From: CALMFT01 sp035333525
Lineage (GTDB): Bacteria; Patescibacteriota; Gracilibacteria; Absconditabacterales; Absconditicoccaceae
DNA length: 21,029 nt
Reading direction: 5' to 3'
Assembly: GCA_035333525.1 (NCBI GenBank)
Contig: DAOQQF010000018.1
Span: forward strand, 1-21,029
Of the stretch, positions 1 through 8,597 are shown piece by piece. How positions within the stretch are numbered: position 1 is the first letter of the stretch; each line of letters opens with the position of its first letter. A program made the position numbers and the translations under genes. The notes beneath the pieces are model-generated. The model saw only the letters and a program-made list of their open reading frames with translations. It did no database searches and was not told the DNA's origin.

Positions 1-1
1 A

Positions 2-883
2 ACTTTTTCTGAGTTTAATAGTATCACTCAACAATCTCTGATTCAAACTCTAGAGGAAAATAAAGATTACTTTGAAAACCTCTTACAAAGATATGTTAAA
101 ACTAATGGTGTTGACTATCAATATGTCGGACAACCAGCAGGATATTTCTTTATACTTGATGATCAAGGTAAGATTACTCTCGATAAGCTAATAACCACCC
201 TCAAATCAGTTCTACCCAATCAAACACAATCATCTCCTGAACAATCACTCACCAACTCACAACCTCATTGAATCATAACTCCAGAACGTTTGAGAAAAAA
301 AATGCCAAACGTACCAACGTATATTCAAACAAAAAATGGCACGTATATTCAAAAGTTACAAGATGGAGCTACTAAAGAAGTAGAAGCAGAAGAACTCGGC
401 CAACAAGAAATCTACACCATTACCATGACCGTCAATAACGATACCCGTGAACGAGTCTTTGTTCGTAATAAAGAAACTATAAAAAAACTCTACAAGATTT
501 TTTGAGTAAACTATAAATCATTTGAACAATGACAAACTGAAGAAGCTACCACATACATAAAAGATACCATCTTCCAAAAATACCAACATGATCCAAACTT
601 CAAACAAGCCTTTGATATACCAGACTGGTTTAATCGTAGGATTACTGATAGTGATAAAATGACACTGAGAACACTGATAAAACAATACCAACAAGACTGT
701 AATATGGAATGAGTATTCCCGGGTTATCAGTTTGCTGATGGTATTCACTGGTGAGCTGGTGATGTTCTGTATCTTTGGTTGCCCCTGAGTGTGGGCGGTG
801 GTTCTGTTTATCTTTGAAGCAGCTCTGTTAAGTCCAACCTCTATCGTGGCAATGCGAGTTTTGCTCGTCCTGCTCTTCTCTAG
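2..883 (+). CDS. Unknown protein with C-type-lectin-like C-terminus; possible retroelement-diversified target protein (5' partial)
   Basis: The reading frame is open from base 2 to TAG at 881-883 once TGA is read as Gly (Gly codons at 269, 503, 530 and others); the start lies outside the window. 293 residues are visible. The first ~240 are hydrophilic and helical-looking with no family I recognise. The last ~50 change character: codons such as CTG, GGC, CCC and GCG appear that are rare in the neighbours, and the protein reads LSVGGGSV ... SNLYRGNASFARPALL. This resembles the GGSW ... R ... GFR ending of formylglycine-generating-enzyme/C-type-lectin folds, the usual scaffold of variable proteins of diversity-generating retroelements (DGRs). 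A hairpin follows the stop by 20 nt, as at known DGR targets. No reverse transcriptase or template repeat is visible here, so the DGR reading is inference. A plain FGE-like or DUF1566-like tail is the alternative. Confidence 0.75.
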
Positions 884-903
884 CTATTGGCATCTTGTGT
901 TGT

Positions 904-924
904 GGTTGGACTGAAAGTCCAACC
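904..924 (+). other. Perfect 9-bp hairpin with GAA loop, 3' of the variable-looking gene
   Basis: GGTTGGACT (904-912) and AGTCCAACC (916-924) are exact reverse complements around GAA. No strong T-run follows (TTACTATTTC), so it is a weak terminator at best. Hairpins with GAAA-type loops just after the variable region are part of the recognition site in studied DGRs. The right arm AGTCCAACC also occurs inside the preceding gene at 831-839, so the left arm could pair with either copy. Confidence 0.6.
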
Positions 925-950
925 TTACTATTTCTTCGGTGCTTTATGAT

Positions 951-1715
951 TTATGCTACTTGTTCATGATGAGTTTCTTGATTATGAAGTATGATTGATG
1001 TGGTTGTAGATGTTCTGTGTATTTCAATATTTGCAAGCATTGCACTATCGTTTTCATATCATTTAAGAGCTTTACTTTTCATTGATTGGGCATCAGGGTC
1101 TCCAATCCCATCAGAGTAATGACGTCATGTTCCACTGCCAGATCAGGTTTTAATAGTACCGATATGATCTCATATGTTGACTTTACTTCATAGTGTGACA
1201 GGGATATCTTGATCCAGATGACCAAGATGATATGTCTTACCTGCAAATGGTCACTGATTAACTTTTATGACAACATAGTTTCCAAATGATGGTTTACTCA
1301 ATGACCGTCATTTTTTGTTTTCTCTTACTCATGTTTTTATTCATACTACGGTGCCACTTACTGGACTATAAATTTTACCATCTTGGGGGAGTTTATCGTT
1401 GTGATCGAGAATCCCTCATCTTACTGAGTTCTTTTCTCATGCTTGTCTACCTGGTGTAATTATTTGTTTTTGAGATATTATGGTTGATTGTAAATTATTA
1501 TCAGATACATTGTTTCATCATGTTATATGATTTTGATCGTGATATCATTGCTCAACTCCTACTTTTGTTTTCAATAAATCCGTCTGAGTTTGAGCCTTGA
1601 GTTGTACTTCAACTTTAGCTTGCTCTGGGTCTATGAGTGAGACAGAGATTGATTCCTTTGAATTTTTATGTGTATCTCAGGAAAGACGAGATAAAAAATA
1701 ATCTGAAAGAGACAT
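951..1715 (-). CDS. Degenerate LytM/M23-like (lysostaphin-fold) protein
   Basis: 254 codons from ATG (1715-1713) to TAA (953-951), with more than ten in-frame TGA glycines, which makes the frame certain under code 25. Residues 1-110 are polar, low in hydrophobics and without a signal peptide. From S117 the pattern is that of the M23/duplicated-hybrid-motif beta fold: SPVSGTVVGI, then GNYVVIKVN, YHLGHLD at 162-168, a V-x-x-G-x-x-V-x-x-GD-x-IGTI stretch, and TGRH ending at residue 199. The active-site HxH of M23 endopeptidases (normally in PHLHFE) is not intact and the upstream zinc ligands (H...GxD) are not evident. It is therefore probably a non-catalytic wall-binding or carrier-type fold, or a diverged peptidase. 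It is convergent with the gene at the left edge. Family assignment rests on pattern recognition only. Confidence 0.7.
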
Positions 1716-1803
1716 GAGATAAGAGTTGAGAATATAAAGTTAAGGAATCTTGGGAAATAAGTAATACCAATTACGTATCAAAAGAGAATTATTATTTTGG
1801 TAA

Positions 1804-1877
1804 ATACCGATGATATAACTAGCGAACTATTGGGAATCAAGAATATGGGTAGTTCGCGTTTGTTATACAATCGGTAT
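1804..1877. other. Long interrupted stem-loop
   Basis: Three nested perfect arms: ATACCGA (1804-1810) with TCGGTAT (1871-1877), TATAAC (1814-1819) with GTTATA (1862-1867), and GCGAACTA (1822-1829) with TAGTTCGC (1850-1857), around a 20-nt loop. The interruptions between the arms are small. 21 pairs make chance unlikely. It could be a structured RNA, a 5' leader of the M23-like gene (about 90-160 nt upstream of its start), a regulator far upstream of tuf, or a MITE-like palindrome. Confidence 0.6.
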
Positions 1878-1879
1878 AA

Positions 1880-1898
1880 CATAAAACGAAGTTTTATG
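1880..1898. other. 8-bp hairpin with GAA loop
   Basis: CATAAAAC (1880-1887) and GTTTTATG (1891-1898) pair perfectly around GAA, two bases after the long stem-loop. The loop is the same as in the hairpin at 904-924. Confidence 0.5.
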
Positions 1899-2180
1899 AT
1901 TACGACATGGAAGAGACGTCCTCGGGAAGCTCGTTGAATGTGGATTTACCCGCTGGAGGCGTGTTTTACAAGATAAAAGGATTTGATATTATAGGTAGTT
2001 TTTCATGAATTGAGAGTTTTTCCTCAGCTTCCTTAATAATAGAGAAAGTATAATCAGGTACAACACTTTTGTCAAATAAATCTCTAGATCTAAAAATCTC
2101 TTGAAATTGGGTGACATAAAATTATCACTATACGTATCTATGATCCAAATTCAGTGTATCTAATAGATATCATAATAGGC

Positions 2181-2209
2181 TTGTATAACCAATTATAGTG
2201 CTATTATAT
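2181..2209 (+). promoter_or_regulatory. Candidate tuf promoter
   Basis: TTGTAT (2181-2186) and TTATAT (2204-2209) with a 17-nt spacer; an overlapping TATTAT at 2202-2207 is an alternative -10. A start near 2216 would leave a leader of about 37 nt. AT-rich DNA yields such matches by chance. Confidence 0.35.
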
Positions 2210-2252
2210 GAATCAGATCATCTTTTATATTTTTATTTTTTCGTACACAATC

Positions 2253-3425
2253 ATGTCTAAACCACACTTAAACATTGGTACTATTGGTCACGTCGATCAT
2301 GGTAAAACTACCTTGACAGCTGCTATTTGTACTGTTCAAAGTAAAAGAGGTCTTGCTCAAGCTAAGGATTATGCTTCTATTGATAATGCTCCTGAAGAAA
2401 GAGCAAGAGGTATTACTATTAATACTGCTCACGTAGAGTATGAGACTGAAAATAGACACTATGCACACGTAGATTGTCCAGGACATGCCGATTATATCAA
2501 AAATATGATCGTTGGTGCTGCTCAAATGGATGGAGCTATCTTGGTATGTGCTGCTACTGATGGACCAATGCCTCAAACAAGAGAACACATCTTGCTTGCT
2601 AGACAAGTAAATGTTCCAAATATTGTTGTTTTCTTGAATAAATGCGATATGGTTGATGATGAAGATATGCTTATGTTGGTTGAGGAGGAAATTAGAGACT
2701 TGCTTACCAAAAATGGTTACGATGGAAAGAATGTTCCAATCGTAAGAGGTTCTGCTTTGCAAGCTGTAGAAAATCCAACTGACTTAGATGGTAAAGCAAA
2801 ATGTATTGTTGAACTTATGAATGCAGTAGATACTTGGATCCAAGAACCAGTAAGAGAGTTGGATAAACCATTCTTGATGCCTGTAGAAGATGTATTCTCT
2901 ATCAAAGGTAGAGGTACTGTTGCTACTGGTAGAATTGAAACTGGTACTGTCAAGATTGGTGATGAAGTTGAACTTATTGGTATTAGAGAAGATGTTGTTA
3001 AGACAACTATTACTGGTATTGAGATGTTCCACAAACAACATGAAGTATGATCTGCTGGTATGAATGCATGATTATTACTTAGAGGTATTGAAAAAGATGG
3101 TATTGAAAGAGGACAAGTTCTTGCTAAACCAGGATCAGTCAAACCACATGCTAAATTTCATTGTGAGGTATACGTATTGAAAAAGGATGAAGGAGGAAGA
3201 CATACTCCATTCATGACTGGATATAAGCCACAATTCTTCTTCAGAACTACTGATATTACATGAACAGTAAAGGTAGTTGGAGCTGAAATGATTATGCCAG
3301 GAGACAACGCTCAAATGGAAGTTGAACTTATCCACAAAATTGCAATGCATGAAGGTTTGAGATTTGCAATCCGTGAATGAGGTAGAACAGTATGAGCATG
3401 AGTTGTTACTAAAATCTTAGACTAA
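2253..3425 (+). CDS. tuf: Elongation factor Tu
   Basis: GTPase that brings aminoacyl-tRNA to the ribosomal A site. 390 residues, close to the usual ~395. Visible motifs: P-loop GHVDHGKT at 12-19, RGITI of switch I, DCPGH at 74-78, NKCD at 129-132 and GSALQA as the guanine-binding fifth motif, followed by the two beta-barrel domains ending REGGRTVGAGVVTKILD. The start at 2253 (MSKPHLNIGTIG) matches the family; an in-frame ATG at 2208 would add 15 hydrophobic residues and is rejected. Six glycines are TGA, all from residue 266 onward; the 20 glycines before that are GGN. No Shine-Dalgarno sequence is seen. The gene appears monocistronic, between its own candidate promoter and a terminator. Confidence 0.98.
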
Positions 3426-3441
3426 TAACTTATAATAATAC

Positions 3442-3484
3442 AAGATAACCTGATGAGGTAATAAATCATTGGGTTATCTTTTTC
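3442..3484 (+). terminator. Rho-independent terminator of tuf
   Basis: AAGATAACC (3442-3450) pairs with GGTTATCTT (3472-3480), with an inner TGAT/ATCA pairing, and the right arm runs into TTTTT. It separates tuf from the ribosomal operon. Confidence 0.8.
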
Positions 3485-3500
3485 TACTGTATTGATGTTT

Positions 3501-3530
3501 TTGACAGATTGTTGTTATATTGATTATTAT
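3501..3530 (+). promoter_or_regulatory. Promoter of the S10 ribosomal operon
   Basis: Exact TTGACA (3501-3506) and TATTAT (3525-3530) with an 18-nt spacer, just after the tuf terminator and 38 nt before the rpsJ start. This is the best vegetative promoter seen on the plus strand in this window. Confidence 0.7.
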
Positions 3531-3568
3531 TTGTCTCTATCCATTATTAACTTTTATTTTTTGATCTC

Positions 3569-4045
3569 ATGGCTGAAACCAAAAAAACTACTACTAAAGC
3601 AACTACAAAAAAAACTACCACCAAAGCTGTTAGTGTCAAAGCAACCTCTTCTGATAAAACAAAAGCTACTAAAACAGTTGCGTCTTCAGAGGTTACTGCT
3701 ACAAAGATTGCTAAACAAGTAAAAAAAGCAAGTTCATATGAACCAAAATTAAGAATTAAACTCAAATCATATGATGTGAGAATGCTTGAAGCAAGTTCTG
3801 GTAAAATTGTTAGTATGCTTACCAAGTCAGGTGCTAGCATCAAAGGTCCTATTCCTCTTCCTAAGTGGAGAAAACTTTATACAGTTAATACGTCACACTT
3901 TGTGGATAAAGATAGTAGAGAACAGTATGAACAATTTGTATATACAAGACTCATTGATGTAGTAGAAACAGGGCCAAAAACTATGGAAAATCTTCAAAAT
4001 ATTAGTATTCCTGTATGAGTTTCGGTCGAAGTCAAAGTATTTTAA
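3569..4045 (+). CDS. rpsJ: 30S ribosomal protein S10 with Lys/Thr-rich N-terminal extension
   Basis: Small-subunit head protein. The S10 core begins near residue 57 (YEPKLRIKLKSYD) and contains GPIPLP and the DSREQYEQ region, ending in GVSVEVKVF after one TGA glycine at 4016. 158 residues against about 103 in E. coli; the extra ~55 N-terminal residues are a low-complexity Lys/Thr/Ala stretch resembling rRNA-binding tails. No ATG lies at the start of the core, so the extension is probably translated. First gene of the operon, after a strong promoter; the leader is T-rich without a Shine-Dalgarno sequence. Confidence 0.95.
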
Positions 4046-4065
4046 TCATAATCTTATTATATATA

Positions 4066-4632
4066 ATGAAAAAAGGTTGAATATTATTGGTCAAAAAAGA
4101 AATGACTAAAATGTGGTTGAATAACAGCTTTACTGCTGTAACCATTTTGGAGTTTCCTACACAACAACTCAAAACCATCAAAACACAAGATACTGATGGA
4201 TATCAATCAGCAGTAATCACTACTATGAATGGTAAATCTACTATGTCTTTTGAGTTTAGACTGGATGAGTGAAATGTGTTATGAACTGAATTATGATCTA
4301 TACCTTATTCTGTTTTGGATGGGATAGAGTCAGTATCATTTGTAGGAACCTCAAAAGGTAAATGATTCCAAGGAGGTATCAAAAGATTTGGTCTTCATGG
4401 TATGCCTGCAACACATGGTCATAAATTTACCAGACACTTGTGATCAAAAGGTAATAGAAAACCAAGAAGAACTCAAAAAGGTCAACCCCATGCTGGACAT
4501 ATGTGAGGTGATACAATTAGAGTAAAGAATATAAAAATTGTAGAACACTTTGATCATGATGATAAACATTATATTGTTGTAAAATGATCGTTGCCATGAT
4601 CATATAATACACTATTGAAGTGTTATTTGTAA
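4066..4632 (+). CDS. rplC: 50S ribosomal protein L3
   Basis: Large-subunit protein near the peptidyl-transferase centre and an early assembly factor. 188 residues (E. coli 209). The start MKKGGILLVKKEMTKMW aligns with the family's MIGLVGKKVGMT, including TGA as glycine at codon 5. The signature KGKGFQGGIKRFG and the RKPRRTQKGQPHAGHMGGD region are clear. Nine glycines use TGA. It follows rpsJ by 20 nt, the shortest spacer of the operon. Without TGA readthrough it would break into several pieces. Confidence 0.97.
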
Positions 4633-4638
4633 AATAGT

Positions 4639-4648
4639 ATCAGATTAT
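4639..4648 (+). repeat. Recurrent intergenic 10-mer ATCAGATTAT, copy 1
   Basis: Exact copy in the rplC-rplD spacer, just after the rplC stop. Other exact copies lie at 8555, 10021, 11773 (inverted) and 13565 (inverted), all in spacers. Confidence 0.5.
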
Positions 4649-4711
4649 TGTTCGTTGTTTACTTAGATTATTATATACATATCTTATTACCTCTTACCCT
4701 ATTATTTTGTT

Positions 4712-5365
4712 ATGATGAGCTACACTATACCAGTATTAAACACCAGTTGAAAGAATCTCTCTTCAATTACCTTGGATGCTACCGTTTTTGCTCAAGATAA
4801 GATTAACTCAAGTTTGATTCATGAATATGTATTGATGCAATTAGCAAACGCTAGACAATCAAATGCACATTCAAAGACAAGATGAGAAGTATCATTTTCA
4901 GGAAAAAAAATTTATAAGCAGAAAAAAACTGGTAATGCAAGAACAGGAGATAAAGGATCGCCATTGAGAAAAAAATGATGAGTGGCGTTTGGTCCTTCAA
5001 GTGAGTATAACTGGTCCAAAACAATGACCAAGAAACAAAGAAAACTCGCATTATTGGGTGCATTTGTATCAAAGTTACAAAATAATGAGGTAGTAGTAAT
5101 TGATGGATACTCTCAACCAAAGATCTCTACTAAGTGAGCATATAGTTTACTCAAAGTATTGAATTATGATGAAAATAGAAATTTAGTGATGTCCGGTAAT
5201 TATGATGAGTATCTTTCTAAGTCATTTAGAAACATTGAAGATACTAAGTATGTATCGGTAGACTTTATGAATGTGGTTGATCTTCTCAAATCAAATCGTG
5301 TAATGATATTGTGAAAAGATTCATTAGAGAAAATCATTGAAAGATTTACTACTCAACTTGATTAA
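4712..5365 (+). CDS. rplD: 50S ribosomal protein L4
   Basis: Early-assembly 23S rRNA protein whose loop lines the exit tunnel; in many bacteria it also represses its own operon. 217 residues (E. coli 201). The conserved loop is seen as KTRGEVSFSGKKIYKQK, then TGNARTGDKGSP, followed by the alpha/beta core (KLALLGAF, VVVIDGY). Glycines at the predicted places use TGA. The start is ambiguous between 4712 and 4715 (ATGATG). It sits between rplC and rplW as in most bacteria. Confidence 0.96.
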
Positions 5366-5437
5366 TATATTACTATAGGCTTTATTCTATTTTAGTGCTC
5401 ATTGAGCTCTATCCTTTATTATCTCTCTACTAATACA

Positions 5438-5767
5438 ATGAAAAAAAATATACTCAGACAAAGACGAACCAAAAACAATACATGAAAAAAACCCTCATGG
5501 GCTGGAAATGATATTGTATTATGACTTATTCAATGAGAAAAATCGTTTGGTATGATGGAACACAATCAAAAATATACATTTATGGTACCAACTTCAGTCA
5601 ATAAGATTGATATTGCAAGGTGATTTGAAGAACTCTATGGTAAAACACCGTTATCTGTAAATACGATTGTATTGCCCAGTAAATCAGGATCTCGTAGACT
5701 TAAAAGAAGATCATTCAAAAAAGCTATTATAACATTGAATGCAGACGATAAGATTGAGATTATTTAG
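5438..5767 (+). CDS. rplW: 50S ribosomal protein L23
   Basis: Exit-tunnel rim protein and docking site for trigger factor and SRP. 109 residues, near the usual ~100. The family pattern is visible: TEK-like EKSFGMMEHNQKYTFMVP, then NKIDIARGFEELYG, VNTIVLP and the basic loop RRLKRRSFKKAIITL. Four TGA glycines. Position between rplD and rplB supports the call. ATG at 5438 is preceded by a T-rich leader. Confidence 0.95.
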
Positions 5768-5847
5768 TAGTCAGAATATCATATTATATAGTATATTATT
5801 ATTTGTTATTATTATCCTCTTTTCATTAACTTCTATTATTTATAACC

Positions 5848-6696
5848 ATGGCGATCAAAAAATACAAACCAACAACACCTTCGAGAAGATTTATGGTCTG
5901 ATATGATTTTTCGGATCTTACCAACTCAAAGCCTTTGAAATCATTAACTACCTTTATTGGTAAAACCTGAGGAAGAAACAATGCAGGTAGAATTACCTCG
6001 AGATTTAGAGGTTGAGGTCACAAGCAACTTTATAGATTAGTTGATTTCAGATGATATGATAAGCTCAATATTCTTGGTCGTGTAGCTACTATTGAATATG
6101 ATCCTTATAGAACATGTAGAATTGCCTTGATTCATTATCAAGATTGAGAAAAAAGATATGTGTTGGCCCGAGATGGTATCAAAGTAGGAGATATGGTCAT
6201 GAACTGAGATCAAGCTGAAATAAAATCATGAAATAGAAAACAACTTAAAGATATTCCTGATGGTTATACTATTTTTGCTTTGGAGATCACACCGTTTACC
6301 AAAGGAAAGATGATTAGATCTGCTGGTAGTTATGCAACAATAGCAGGTAGAGATGAGATAACCTGACATGTTATTATCAAACTGCAATCATGAGAAGTAA
6401 GAAAATTTGATGGAAAATGTTGGGCTACGATATGAAAGATTTGAAATGAAGATCATATGAATGTAGAAATTTGAAAAGCAGGTAGACAGAGACGAAAGTG
6501 AATTAAACCACATATTCTTGGTAAGAATATGAATCCGGTAGATCACCCTCATGGATGATGAGAATGACACTCTCCAATTGCATTGAGAAAATGACCAAAA
6601 GCGTTCAATGGTAGAAGAGTTGCGCCATGAATCAAGACAAGAGCAGGTAAGAAACGATCAGATAAGTTTATTATTAATAGAAGAAAGAAAAAATAA
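5848..6696 (+). CDS. rplB: 50S ribosomal protein L2
   Basis: Core 23S rRNA protein needed for subunit joining and peptidyl transfer. 282 residues (E. coli 273). N-terminus MAIKKYKPTTPSRRFM and the GGRNNAGRITSRFRGGGHK block are canonical. The invariant HPHGGGEG loop at 6550-6567 is written CAT GGA TGA TGA GAA TGA apart from two preceding codons, so three loop glycines are TGA; about 18 TGA codons occur overall. This is the clearest proof of code 25 here. The C-terminus RAGKKRSDKFIINRRKKK is typical. An unknown ORF follows after 25 nt instead of rpsS. Confidence 0.98.
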
Positions 6697-6721
6697 TTTA
6701 ACTAGTCATGTATTGTACTTA

Positions 6722-7075
6722 ATGAGATGAAATCATACTGTCGATGTACTGCTTATTTGATGTGATCAAGGTATTGGTGTTTGATGATTGACAGCAACTC
6801 TTTGTCACTATCCAATAGATATAATAGATGCAATAGATAAGCCATGAGTAGATAATGTTATTGATATCCCCTATAATCAGTATTTTGTGATCAAGTCATA
6901 TAGTGATCATAATATGCCAGAGCTCAAACAATGTCTAGTAAAACCGATTATAAAAACCTACAACAAAGGTATTATAAACTCATTACACTATTTAGACCCA
7001 CAATGACATAAAGATTATTTATCGCACAATCATCTCTCAAGAAACAGAAAATCGTATGTTCATAGAAGAAAGTAA
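6722..7075 (+). CDS. Unknown 117-residue protein inserted between rplB and rpsS
   Basis: Open frame of 117 sense codons from ATG to TAA with six in-frame TGA codons and no TAA or TAG, which is unlikely by chance in DNA this AT-rich. The predicted protein begins MRGNHTVDVLLIGCDQGIG, has a moderately hydrophobic N-terminal half (VDVLLIGCD, YPIDIIDAID) and ends in a basic tail (SRNRKSYVHRRK) like that of a ribosome-associated protein. I recognise no family; it does not match L22, S19, L29 or L30. Spacing is 25 nt after rplB and 66 nt before rpsS. Unlike its neighbours it lacks the T-rich leader. A start at TTG 6713 is possible. Function unknown. Confidence 0.7.
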
Positions 7076-7141
7076 AATCATAGACATTATATTATATATT
7101 ATTATACAACACTCTTATTATTACTATTTTATTACTGCATC

Positions 7142-7399
7142 ATGACTAGATCACTCAAAAAATGATATTATGTAAATCTTAAGCTCTTGAAGAAACTTCA
7201 AGCAATGAGTACCTCTGGAGAAAAGAAAGTTCTCAAAGTGTACGATAGATCTTGTACTATTATACCTGATTTTGTATGATTTACGCTTGCTGTTCACAAT
7301 GGTAAGCAATTTGTCTCTTTATTTATCTCCGAAGAGATGATTGGACATAAATTATGAGAGTTTGTTCTTACAAGAACTTTTAGATGACATCCCTTCTAG
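7142..7399 (+). CDS. rpsS: 30S ribosomal protein S19
   Basis: 30S head protein near the A-site finger contact. 85 residues, the usual length is about 90. Start MTRSLKKGYYV matches the family's MPRSLKKGPF, with TGA as the glycine at 7163. The KVYDRSCTIIPDFVGFTLAVHNGKQF motif region and GHKLGEFVLTRTFRGH are diagnostic. Four TGA glycines. It lies upstream of rplV as in other bacteria, after the unknown ORF. Confidence 0.97.
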
Positions 7400-7450
7400 T
7401 GAGTTGTATTAATTCCTTTTGTTATTTTATCTTTTAGATATATCTATCCA

Positions 7451-7795
7451 ATGTCTGCTACTGTATATACTGCAACCTTATCATATGCTACCTTGAGCTA
7501 TCAAAAAATGAACTTAATAGCTAAGATGGTAAGATGAAAAACAGCAAATCAAGCTCTCAATATGCTTCATATGACCCCAAAGAAGGCAGCTTCTATTTTG
7601 TGGAAGGTGGTTCATTCTGCGGTAGCTAATGCTGAACATAATGATAATGTAGACGCAGAAGAGTTGGTTATTGATCGTATTGATGTAGGAAGATGAATGC
7701 TTCTCAAGAGAATGAGATTTGTATCAAGAAGTGGAGTTCATAGATACTTCAAGCACAGATCGTTTGTAAGAGTCGTTCTCAAACAAGCGCAATAA
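7451..7795 (+). CDS. rplV: 50S ribosomal protein L22
   Basis: Tunnel-lining 23S rRNA protein with a long beta hairpin. 114 residues (E. coli 110). The helix AKMVRGKTANQALNMLHMTPKKAA and the LWKVVHSAVANAEHN segment are typical, and the hairpin is VDVGRGMLLKRMRFVSRSG-like, ending in YFKHRSFVRVVLKQ. Two glycines (MVRG and VGRG) are TGA. Spacing to rpsS is 51 nt. Confidence 0.96.
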
Positions 7796-7865
7796 TAAAT
7801 ACATTAAAACATATCATATAATCAGAAATCAGTATATCTTTTATTTATCATCATAGTTTGGTCTT

Positions 7866-8528
7866 ATGTGACAAAAAGCACACCCAGTTGGATTAAGAGT
7901 TGGAACCATGAAGTCATGGATGTCAGAGTGGTTTCCTAGGAAAAAAAGTCAAAAATCAGACATGTTTGTTGAAGATATTAAGTTGAGAAACTTTATCTCC
8001 AAGGCTTGCCCAAATTGCGGTATTGCCAAGATTGTTATCAGGAAAACATCATCTGAAGGTGAATTATTGATTTTTACTTCCAAACCTGCATTTATTCTCT
8101 GAAAAGATAGTAAAAATATTTTGAATCTTGAAACCAAAATAAATCGTTTATTTGGTAAACCGTTCAAAATAACTCTCAAGGAGGTAAGAACTCCTGAGTT
8201 GAGCGCAAAAGTTATGAATGAGTTTATTATTCAGCAAATTGAAAATAGACTTCCTTTCAAGAGAGTATGTAAGCAAATCATTGAAAAAGTCATGGAAAAA
8301 GGTGCGCAAGGTATTAAAATTCAAATTTCATGAAGACTGAATGGTGTTGATATTGCGAGAACTGAAAAATATGCTCAAGGTGTAGTGCCTCTTCAAACAC
8401 TTAGGGCTGATATCGATTATCATTATGATGTAGCAAAGACAAAATACGGCGTATTGTGAGTAAAAGTATGGATTTGTAGAGGAGAACTGTTCAAAAAAGA
8501 AAAAGGACTTATTCAAATTGCAGCATAA
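7866..8528 (+). CDS. rpsC: 30S ribosomal protein S3
   Basis: 30S head protein at the mRNA entry tunnel, part of the ribosomal helicase. 220 residues (E. coli 233). The canonical start MGQKAHPVGLRVG is encoded ATG TGA CAA, so the second codon is TGA and the protein would not exist under the standard code. The KH domain lies at about 60-110, where the usual GKKG loop reads GKDS, so the second loop glycine is replaced. The C-terminal domain shows GIKIQISGRLNGVDIART and GVLGVKVWICRGE. A CPNCG pair at about residues 49-53 is unusual; only two cysteines are close together, so zinc binding is not supported. Confidence 0.98.
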
Positions 8529-8554
8529 TAGTTACACTTGTTTATAATATATCA

Positions 8555-8564
8555 ATCAGATTAT
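8555..8564 (+). repeat. Recurrent intergenic 10-mer ATCAGATTAT, copy 2
   Basis: Exact copy in the rpsC-rplP spacer, 27 nt after the rpsC stop. Confidence 0.5.
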
Positions 8565-8597
8565 ACCATTATTTATTATTCATAATTATACTAAACC

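Larger units (their letters stand above)
1716..2180. other. Intergenic region without a convincing gene
   Basis: About 460 nt between the M23-like gene and the tuf promoter. It holds the stem-loop cluster at 1804-1898 and, at about 1900-1970, a patch richer in G and C than its surroundings. Several short frames cross that patch and none is convincing: a plus frame at 1907-2053 (48 codons) and a minus frame open from 2121 to 1966 with protein-like composition but no ATG, GTG or TTG. These may be remnants of a decayed gene. Confidence 0.5.

Noticed and set aside
518..748. Minus-strand ORF of 76 residues
   Set aside because: Antisense to the partial gene, whose frame is continuous across this stretch with TGA read as Gly.
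1907..2053. Plus-strand ORF of 48 codons (and a minus frame 1966-2121 without a start)
   Set aside because: Several overlapping short frames look equally protein-like, none has a start signal or a family, so no gene is called.
2208..2252. Upstream ATG extending tuf by 15 residues
   Set aside because: The added residues are hydrophobic and unlike EF-Tu; the start at 2253 matches the family exactly.
4851..5120. Minus-strand ORF of 89 residues
   Set aside because: It lies wholly opposite rplD and is hydrophobic only because of antisense composition.
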